A DNA stretch of 64,000 bases from Zygaena filipendulae (lineage: Eukaryota; Arthropoda; Insecta; Lepidoptera; Zygaenidae): contig OU015650.1 of assembly GCA_907165275.2 (NCBI GenBank), positions 7,036,001 through 7,100,000 on the forward strand. Reading direction: 5' to 3'. Position 1 is the stretch's first letter, and every line of letters starts with the position of its first letter. The position numbers and the translations under genes were made by a program. This document shows, piece by piece, positions 55,600 to 64,000 of the stretch. Under the pieces are notes generated by a model. That model saw only the letters and a program-made list of their open reading frames with translations. It was not told where the DNA came from and searched no databases.

Positions 55600-56559
55600 T
55601 AGGAAAATTTGCATTACTATGTATTGCGTGTTTTTTTTCCAGAAGCATGTAGAAGAATGTAACTACTGTTATTGATAGAAGTAGGTATAAAAATTATTAA
55701 AAATTCTCGTTTACGACAATACACGACTTTATTATTTAAATAAAAAACCATCCCATATGGTTCTATAACGTAACAAAATAATATTATAATCAACTTAATT
55801 ATCAATATCTTGTTTTATAGTTATAATTTAAAACTTTACTAGAAGTGTACGACTTTAACTTGCGCTTCACTTAAATCTTTTAATGAATTTTATTTAGCAA
55901 AAAAACCTTCACCCATACACAAACTCCATACCCGCTGACATCCCCATCAGTAAAAAATATATTAATTTAAAAACGAACACTTAATTGAATCAATTTGTAG
56001 CATTATTTGCATGTTCCCTTTATATAGTCTGTTAAATATTACTTAAAAGGCGTGGTCTCATTGAGCGTATAGGTAGGTACCTACTGTAGATAGCGGCTGA
56101 GCGGCTCGCGGCTGTTTGAGTAAGCACTAAGCATTTGAAACTATTTTAACCAAATTAAATTTATTTAAATCAGGCATTATACTCATACAATTTCAAAAAT
56201 TAATTTAATATTCTTACGCATCACCGCCCTGAATGCGTTATTATACTCGACTCGGAAGTCGGAGGGCGCTATAACTTTTTTCGGTGTAACTAGCCCACAG
56301 GTTGCACGTGTAGAGTGAAGTACAGTACGCTCTAAATAGCGTAAACTTTACCTCCCGAGAGCACCTCATAAACCTGCGGGCTGTCATATTTGCTCTCACA
56401 GACAGCGCCCTTTCCATGCTGCGTGATCCCTGAGAACAGCCGTTAGTACCTATAGTATGCCCCAAGTATTTAAATTTAAATAGAGCGTTTCGAGACAGTC
56501 AGTAGCAAACTATACAAACACCCGCCAAATGAGACCGCCCTCTTATAAAATATAATGTT
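55600..56559. other. convergent 3' intergenic region of CFAP57 and TECR
   Basis: AATAAA at about 55738 probably ends CFAP57. A non-LTR RT fragment lies at 56225-56465. No further gene is seen. Confidence 0.5.
56225..56465 (-). pseudogene. non-LTR retrotransposon RT C-terminal fragment
   Basis: The minus strand reads MGHTIGTNGCSQGSRSMERA, then REVKFTLFRAYCTSLYTCNL and WASYTEKSYSALR. This is a block commonly seen at the end of insect LINE reverse transcriptases. Both ends are cut and the clade is not assigned. Confidence 0.7.
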
Positions 56560-59500
56560 TTAAAGGATAAAAGGCAAAATTGCTTTGCGATCTTTGGGGT
56601 AGTCAGGGAACTCTTTCTTGTAGTTGCGATGCTTGCCGACTGCCCACACAGCCATTTGATAGAAACCAGCCGCAGCGAACACGCCAGCTGCAACAATACC
56701 ACATGCAATATTGGATGAGAAGCCAATATGAAATCGCTTCTCACGCTGTTTCTCCTTTCCGAGCTTTCCCCTCTAAATGGCATCAGTTTCTTGGTTTCTT
56801 CGGGGAGGCCGGGATGGAAATCTGACCACTTTCCGTAAATTACCACCTGACTTTCAGCTTTATAAGTCGAGTAGTTTTCGAGATTTCGCAATTAGTTAGA
56901 AAATAAGTCAGTGATATCTCTTTTATATACAAACTAGTTGTTCCCCGTGGTTGCACCCGCATCAACTTCAGAGAGTATAGGTACCCTATGTCTTTTTCTG
57001 TATCCCTGACAATGTGAAAAATTTCATTTTGAAAGTTTTGAAGTAAGGTTTATGAGCTAAATACTACGGTCAAATTATTGTATAAGACTGCCAGATCACG
57101 ATTTTCTAATATGACTACGCCCTTCCGTACAACTTGTATAGACTAGATGTTCTATATCACTGAAAACGTGTATTCAAAATTTCACGGTAATCAGTTGAGT
57201 AGTTAAGGCATGAAATTGTAACAAACTCACATTCACATTTATAGTAAATAGTAAGAATTTCATTCTTTGGTTTGAATTTCAATCAGGACTGTTGATTTGA
57301 ATTTGACGGGCACAGTGTGTTATGAAGCCCATTTTTGTGACATGGCCATATTATTACAAAAACCTATAGAATTATTGATACAAAATGCTAGAGTAGAACT
57401 CCCGTGTGTCAAATATGCTTAGTTATGGAAAAAAATATGTTCAAAGTTCAAGGAAATAAAATCCGAAAAAAGTGAAAAATAATTCTATACTGAAAAGTAA
57501 AGGCATTGAAAATAAATAAAATAGGAAATCCAAAAGCACTTTAGAATCCTGTAATTTGATTGGTACAAGAGAAATTATACCATTTTAAGATTTTACGTTT
57601 TTAATTTTTTTTCTCAAGAAATTCGCATCTTTAGGAAAAGTTTTTTATACAGAATTTAAGGTTTTCTATTGCTTTATCTACCATAAAAATACTACATTAG
57701 AATCTCGCGGAATCTATAAACTAGAGCGTTTTCAAGTTCCATCCGGTTTTTTTTTCGTCAGGGTTGTCACTCGTATGAATAAAAATATCCGGATATGAAT
57801 TATTATTTAACATGCATGAATAATAGCAAAACTGACGTAGTTCAATGTTCAATGATACATTAACGGCCGCACTCAGAGTCGACTTTAATGATTACTTAGT
57901 TAAGTATAGATTTTTAAAACAAAACTGCCGCAATCAGAGACGTTCAGTAAATTAATGTTAATTGGCATTTAATGAGATGTAACATAATGGGCATGTTGAC
58001 TAATTTTTTTTTTAGTCCGTCTTGTAGATTATAAAAAAATATTGGACACGTATTTTTTCTTTTTTTACGTAATCAAAAAATAACGGCGCTATATTGAATT
58101 GAAATTTCGCGTGACGTCACTATTCTGACAGTTTGTATGGCGGTTTTGCGGTTAGTGACGTCACGACCCCCTCACCCTAAACTTTAATGCGCTTTATCTC
58201 TGTATATTTTAATTTATTTGAAAAAGCAAAAAATACGTGACTATTGTTTTTTTATTTTCTAACTGACGGACTAATTAGAATTTTGATTTTTAAAAGTAGT
58301 CAACATCCCTATTAGTTAAGTGCCAATTAACATTAATTTATTAAACTTGTCTGATTGCGGCAGTTTTGTTTTAAAAATCTATACTTAACAAAGTAATCAT
58401 TAAAGTCGACTCTGAGTGCGGCGGTAAGTGTGGCATCGGAAGGGGTTCACCCTGGTCAGGTATTTTACACACTGTGGGGCGCGGGCGAAGGTGGTCGTAA
58501 TAAATATTATTATTATCGTGCGAGTTACTACAAAACCGCGAATCAACAGGTAGGGAGCACGTATCTGTACTGCAAGAGAAGGTTAAAACTTTATATATAT
58601 TTTTTTTTAACAGATCTTTGCTCGTTTTTATGTAGAGAGTAATATTTATCTATTCTGTGCATTGATATATTAAGTTAATGTTATTTATTAAGACGGCGGT
58701 GACGGTATTATTAATCGGTTAAATATTTTGTCACATACGAGGTTTTATCCACGTTTTATCCAATCCTAGTTACGCGGATTTGCCCCGAAGATATTTAAAT
58801 TTAGCCAAATTTTATTTTGTTATTTTTAGTTTTTATTTATTTATTGGTACACAAAACGAGAAAAATTCAACCAATTTTAGCTACAATACACTTAGATACA
58901 TCAAAATAAACTACGAACTAAATAATACTATGTACTTATATAAATTCTCAGGATATCTTAAAAAATTGTGGATTATTTCTTGTGGGTATTTTTCATATTT
59001 TTTCGAAGTTTTTATAGTACCTAATTCCTAAAAGCTGCTTTTAAGGTACTCCCTCACCGGGAGCATTCGCGAATCGCGTGTAATGTAAAGTTACAGATTT
59101 GAGCATTACACATTAGCGAAGGAGGATGTAATGATACAAAACGGGTATACATCAGTGAAAGAGGAGAACCGAGCATTACAATGCGCACCTTGTAATGATA
59201 CAATGTGTAATATCTTGTTACAACTTGAAACATCAATGCGCTCCACTTAAACTAAAAGCTAATGCTCAAAGTCGAATCTATTATTACATTACACTCGAAT
59301 GCTCGTCAGTCAGGGAGGTTGTATTGTAATGTAATGCTCAAAGTCGTATCTATAATGTTACATTACACGCGAATGCTCGTCAGTCAGGGAGGTAGTATTG
59401 TAATGTAATGCTCAAAGTCGAATGTATAATGTTACATTATACGCGAATGCTCCCGGTGAGGGAGCACCTTTAAATGCAATCATAAGTTAATAATCTTCAC

Positions 59501-62500
59501 TTTATAACAATTTAAACATAGTTACATCTATACCTACTATAATAAAAGAGTAGAATCCGTAATTCTGTACATTGAATATTTTTGCATAAAATTGAGAGGG
59601 GTGATAAAAGAAGAGTAACCAAGCCAAAAAAAAGTTTTTAAAATTCTTTTCTGTCTGTCTGTCTGTTCGCGATAATCTCCGCATCTATACTGAACGGGTT
59701 GTCATGCAGTTTTCAGTAGTAGATTAAGCTAAATCTGAAGCAACATATAGGCTTTGTTTCATCGAAATAGGACATAGGGGAAAAAAGTTATCATCAGTTA
59801 ATGATTTCAGCGCAATGCAATGGTCGAAAGCTTCGATATAATGTTGCATAACGAACATGATAAAACCTTTTTAGAGATATGCATTTTTTTCTATTTGAAT
59901 TGATTATTCGCGAAGTGGAGAGACAGATGATGTGATTATATTTTTTTTGAGATTAAAGAGTATATAACCACTACGTACTACGTTTTAAAAGAGTGAGAAA
60001 ATCTAACGTCATTACTGTCATTGGTAGAGTCGAAAATTCACGCGGGTGAAACCGCGGGCACCAAGCTGGTGTTAAATATGTGAAAAACGAAACACAAAAT
60101 CAATAAAACGTATACAAAATATATGCTAAAGAATTCCAAATACGAAGTGTAGCATGACATACAACTTTGATAATAATATACATACAATGCCAGTTTTACC
60201 GTAACAAAACCCTTTTACGAAAATTTTGTTACAACAATAAATTGTCCGTATAAATTGGTATTAGAGGCACCAGAGTTTCCAATGATTTTGGTACTCCCCA
60301 ATTCATCAGATTGTGGTAATCAAATGATATACCTACCTTTTAGGTGTCACTTCCATGTTAAAAAAAAATCTATATATGTACATACTTAGATATCTATACA
60401 GTACACATATAAATAAAATTTAAGTGTCTGTTTGTAATTCCAAATTAACAGTTTTTCACTAAATGCATATGAAAGTGTATAAGGCACTTACATAAGCAAA
60501 ATCAATTTTAAATTTTTTTGTGTCTGTTCCGGCTAATCTCTGAAACGGCTGGACTGATTTTAACGGGACTTTTACTGGCAGTTGCCGATGTAGATGTTAT
60601 AAGAAGTAACTTAGGCTACTTTTACTTTACTTTCACCCGCGTGAGTTTCGGAATTCCCGCAGGAACTCCAAAGTAGCCTAATGAATTATTTATTAATGCA
60701 TTATTTTAGAACAAATTTGGTTAGCATAAAAAAGGTTATAGTGAGCCAACCTTAAAAGATAGACACATGCTGCTGCAGACTTTTTTAGAACTTTTAAAGG
60801 GAAACAATTCTGTCATACCTATATGATTTTTGCGAAACTTTAACCGTTCAGAGAGAAGGTAATCACTTTTACGCAGCGTATGCAACTGAAGCTCTCAAGA
60901 GGAATATTTTTTCCCGTTTTTTGCAACATTTTTTATTGCTGCTCCGCTCCTATTAGTCGTAGCGTAACGTCATGATATATACGTATAGCCTTATGTTTTG
61001 ATTATTATTAGATCGATTAATGGGCTATTTAAGAATCAAACAATTTTTCAAATCAGACCGGCAGTTCCTGAGAGTGTATTCAAACAAACAAACTCTTCAG
61101 CTTTATAATATTAGTATAGATAATATCTTCTAAACCATTAAAAACCGCAAAACATATTGGATACCCTAAATCCTAAATATATTTAGGGGAATCCAAAAAC
61201 TATGAGTCCTCATAATTCAGGATGTCACTTCTCTAGCTATGCTGTATCTATAATGTACTGTTTGTGTTAGTTGTTTGTAAATATAAAATAAATAAATTCT
61301 ACTAAACTAAATTCTACTAAGCTAAATGCTTGATAATATAAAGTTTAGACTTACCAGGCAGACATTTAGTCATGATAGTAAAGAAGAGCCATGAGCCAAA
61401 TTCATAAGTGTAATTTGGACACGAGACATAGTTGTACAACAGCGAAAAAGGGTTGCCATCCGGCACTGGGATGCGCCTTAGCTTAGTACCAGGCGGGCGG
61501 AGGTTTTTCAACAGGATGTGGATACTTAAATTGCCCATTTCACAAATCTGCAAATTTTTATAAAAAATAACATTGATAAACGTAATTTTTTTTTCTAACT
61601 GGCAATGTTCAAATACAATCATAAAAATTCACAAAAAACACTTCTAGGTTCTAAGTAGGTAAAAATCTACATGTTACACAAAACAAACGGTTCATGAACA
61701 AGTTAATTACATCAACTATGAATGACTTGAATTATTTACCTATATTAAGTGGACTTTAGCATATTGTCAAGGTTAAGATTTTTAACAAATCTACTAGTAT
61801 ATAATATTATGAAATAAAAATATTATTACACTAGCTGTGCCTGCAGTGATTTCAGAGGTCCTGTGGGAATTCTGGGACGAAAGTACCTTACGTCCTTCTC
61901 TACCTCTAATAATGTGTATGCAAAATTTCATGATGATCGGTTGAGCCATTAGGATGTCAAAGTAATTCACATTTATAAAGCAAATTAGTAATTTGATCAA
62001 ACACCATTTTACCCTAAATATCCTATAACATTTTTTAAGTATATTGAGGGAAGTTTAGATCTTACCGTGAAGCCTGCGAGGCCGACGTAAAAGCAAAAGT
62101 TGCATGGAGGAGTGTAGAGTGGATGGTTGATGTAATATGCCACATAAGCTGTGAACAGCCAGTAGTATGCACAGTTCCTGAACAGATTGAACAGGGGCAT
62201 AGTGCTGTGAGAGAACCGATGAATGAAGAGTGTTTCCAGTAGTCTTTTTGCATAGTGGGCAGACCAACAAACAGCTGCCACACTGTAAAAAAAATGTAAT
62301 CTTCATTTCCATGTTTTGAATTTCCAAAGAATTTATGTATTTATCCATTTTTTTTATTATTTCATATTAAAAATAACGTTTGTATATCAATGTAGGAAAC
62401 CATAAGTAATGTATGTTTTCCTAAATTTAAGATTGACATAATTTATATGAATGAAAATATTATCAGGCATGTACTAGCATATCTCCTGAAACAAATGGTA

Positions 62501-63004
62501 AACAATAAAATGTAGTCTATTATAATATTATGTACATACGTGGCAACAGTTCCTGAAGGAGAACTTTGCTGTCCATACAATAGCCATGGTTTTTGATACA
62601 CCCACAAGTATACAAACAGAGGACCTGCATACTCTGCTAAAAATACGTTTTTCCAAGATATTTGTGGACCAAGATCTTTTACATAAATCTTTGAACCATT
62701 TTGAATATTAAGTGACTTTAGTGAGTCTTCATCTTTAAGCGTTTTTCCTTTGGGTTCTAACTTGATAGCTTGTCGGTCTGGATGCAAAGAATTCTTTAAT
62801 TGCTGATGTATTTTTTCTTTTACATTTTTCACGGTAGAATATTCGTTAAGCTGGATTTTACCCATTGGTTTTGAACCAGCGACATTCAGAATTTCGATCT
62901 GAATAAAAAAAAACGTCATTGAAAAGACAATACAAAAAAAAATCACTTCATATTAGCTGATAATTTTATTATAAAATAAAAATCAATGGAAGTTATACCT
63001 CCAT
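56560..63004 (-). CDS. TECR: very-long-chain enoyl-CoA reductase (TECR / Sc2 / Tsc13)
   Basis: Five coding exons on the minus strand: 63004-62999 (only ATG GAG), 62898-62540, 62282-62066, 61547-61355, 56687-56560. Phases agree, giving 300 aa (human 308). Residues 1 to about 82 form the ubiquitin-like N-terminal domain (EILNVAGSKPMGKIQ, LEPKGKTLKDEDSLKSL). Then come DLGPQISWKNVFLAEYAGPL and the steroid-5-alpha-reductase-type membrane domain (AKRLLETLFIHRFSHSTMPL, YYINHPLYTPP, SCPNYTYEFGSW, FYQMAVWAVGKHRNYKKEFP). It catalyses the NADPH-dependent last step of fatty acid elongation in the ER. The Lys-Arg of AKRLLET and the Tyr of NYTYE correspond to residues reported essential in yeast Tsc13. Intron 4 (4.7 kb) is full of repeats. 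Confidence 0.97.
56936..57250. repeat. dispersed repeat (family E)
   Basis: CTAGTTGTTCCCCGTGGTTG at the start, then TGACAATGTGAAAAATTTCA and AGTTGAGTAGTTAAGGCATG. This is the usual layout of the lepidopteran repeats whose other end appears inverted at 16741. It lies in TECR intron 4. Confidence 0.5.
57864..58424. mobile_element. PIF/Harbinger-type MITE, second copy, interrupted
   Basis: Same palindrome as 54511-54747, flanked by TAA (57861-57863 and 58425-58427). It is split at its centre by a 321-bp TGACGTCA-type MITE (57989-58309). It lies in TECR intron 4. Confidence 0.87.
57989..58309. mobile_element. TGACGTCA-type MITE, 321 bp, nested
   Basis: GGGCATGTTGACTA and, from the right, GGGATGTTGACTAC form the ends. 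TTAGTCCGTC, CGTGACGTCAC and GACGGACTAA lie inside. It sits in the loop of the Harbinger MITE. The uninterrupted copy at 54511 shows the empty site AACTTAATTAG, against AACATAAT and TATTAG here, so the duplication is about 3-4 bp of T/A. Confidence 0.75.
59045..59468. mobile_element. MITE, 424 bp, with internal ~73-bp tandem units
   Basis: The ends GGTACTCCCTCACCGGGAGC and, from the right, GGTGCTCCCTCACCGGGAGC differ at one base. They are flanked by TTTAA (59040-59044 and 59469-59473). The interior repeats AATGCTCAAAGTCG at 59261, 59333 and 59407. It lies in TECR intron 4. Confidence 0.82.
59530..60070. repeat. family A dispersed repeat
   Basis: CTATAATAAAAGAGTAGAAT through TCTGTCTGTCTGTTCGCGAT to CGGGTGAAACCGCGGGCACC, the fuller version of the copies at 22394 and 26320. 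Confidence 0.65.
60370..60690. repeat. family C dispersed repeat, inverted
   Basis: The mirror of 30175-30480: AAATGCATATGAAAGTGTAT, CTCTGAAACGGCTGGACTGA, TTTCACCCGCGTGAGTTTCG. It lies in TECR intron 4. Confidence 0.6.
60910..61121. repeat. family B dispersed repeat, inverted
   Basis: CAAACAAACTCTTCAGCTTT followed by ATAATATTAGTATAGATAAT is the characteristic tail. The same family reads forward at about 31373-31677. Confidence 0.6.
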
Positions 63005-63119
63005 AGTAGAGAAAATTTATTCCAAGTACACTGAAGGTCCTGAAGGAGCAAATTCTCGTTCCTTGTACTATCACACTGCAAAATCTGCGGCCTGACCTCA
63101 CTGAAACTACTCATTAATT

Positions 63120-63470
63120 TAAAATCGTTTATTGACAGAGAGAAGGTAACACAAATTAACTAGACATATGCACAAACTACTTAGAGATACTACTGGACAT
63201 ATGTCTAAAGAAGGAAGGTAATCACTACGTGGTTTATTGACTAGACCAGAGAGAAGGTAATCACTACGTGGACTAGACACCGGGTAGTGATTATCACCAT
63301 AGAGAAGGTAATCACTACGATTATCACGTAGTGATTATATTATGATCTTTGGTACCTACTACCAGAGAGATTTTTATTTTTCGTTTATTTATCCTATATA
63401 GGAAAGGCTAAGAGTACAGGGCCCATACTGCCAAATACCAGAGAGAAGGTAATCACTACGTTTTACATAC
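63120..63470. repeat. iterated AGAGAGAAGGTAATCACTACG motif upstream of TECR
   Basis: Forward copies, full or partial, lie at about 63136, 63210, 63246, 63300 and 63438. GTAGTGATTAT inverted copies lie at about 63284 and 63327. One further full-length-like copy lies at about 60853 in TECR intron 4. There is no coding sequence. Function or parent element is unknown. Confidence 0.75.
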
Positions 63471-64000
63471 CACAAACCAAGAGGCACACAACCGTAGTGG
63501 CCAGTGTTAGGAACACAGATTAACTAGACTTTATGGTTGGCAAATGGCAACCACCTCAGAAGAAAGCCGCGAACAGCCGAGTGAAAGTCGTACCGAAAAC
63601 ACGCGTGTCACGTTTGTCTTCGTTATTTCAGTCACTTTTCAGCATTTATTTTGGATCCTGAGCAGGAAACTGGCTTTTCAGAGAGCCATGTTTTAACTTC
63701 GGGAACAATCTAACATTGTCATTGGCGTTTCGCCAAATTGAAGAAGTAAATGAAGAGATTTTATTATTATGAAACATTGTCATTGGCAAATTATATAGAC
63801 GCCATTATTAAATGAGAAGAAGAAGAAATACTTAGAGATACTACCGTATCGTATGTTGCAACCAAGCCACAGAACGATCGAGTTGTTTTTATAACCTATA
63901 ATATTTGAAATTTCAGGCGCCATTTGTTTTCTCTGAACTCACATTGCAAATAAGACTGTTTTACATCCAATTATAAACTTTTTGTGACTACGACACTTCC
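63471..64000. other. upstream flank of TECR
   Basis: No gene with a supported frame is seen. The last 530 bases hold only short open frames. CTTAGAGATACTAC at about 63179 recurs at about 63831. Confidence 0.4.

Overview
The window looks like nuclear DNA from a moth or butterfly (Lepidoptera). The protein-coding genes are split by short GT-AG introns and are orthologous to ordinary animal genes. The spaces between and inside them are packed with insect transposable elements. Two features point to Lepidoptera: a degraded piggyBac whose ends follow the looper-moth piggyBac pattern very closely, and several interspersed repeats ending in a GAAACCGCGGGGCACAGCTAG-type module, which I recall as widespread in lepidopteran introns. 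No bacterial genes, CRISPR arrays, rRNA genes or functional tRNA genes were seen.

Four host genes were assembled exon by exon, with reading phase checked across every junction. (1) HEATR3/SYO1, + strand, 7545-16185, 8 exons, 635 aa: a HEAT/ARM chaperone-adaptor for 5S-RNP ribosomal proteins. (2) An unidentified, largely disordered protein, - strand, 17787-37054, 5 coding exons, 492 aa, with a 15.4 kb first intron. (3) CFAP57 (WDR65), + strand, 41472-55599, 22 constitutive exons, 1237 aa: an axonemal WD-repeat/coiled-coil protein. It also carries a duplicated, apparently mutually exclusive 97-nt exon. (4) TECR, - strand, 56560-63004, 5 exons, 300 aa: the last enzyme of very-long-chain fatty acid elongation. 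HEATR3 and gene 2 converge, gene 2 and CFAP57 diverge across about 4.4 kb, and CFAP57 and TECR converge. Nothing suggests that they act in one pathway.

The rest is mobile DNA, much of it with readable boundaries. At the left is a full-length I-like non-LTR retrotransposon (1839-7140) with a 13-bp target duplication and one frameshift. It sits in an older repeat that already held two MITEs. HEATR3 intron 3 holds a hAT MITE and a relic DNA transposon with nine copies of a CAGGGGACTGTT motif. The giant intron of gene 2 holds a 4.1 kb hAT-type element containing an inverted 100-bp satellite, and a pogo-like relic. CFAP57 introns hold a Penelope-like element, an internally deleted PIF/Harbinger, a piggyBac relic, a Jockey fragment and a SINE carrying a Harbinger MITE. 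Several insertions can be dated relative to one another through empty sites within the same window.

The most biologically novel signal is the CFAP57 exon duplication (49507-49603 and 49704-49800). The two exons have equal length and identical phases, and including both would break the frame.
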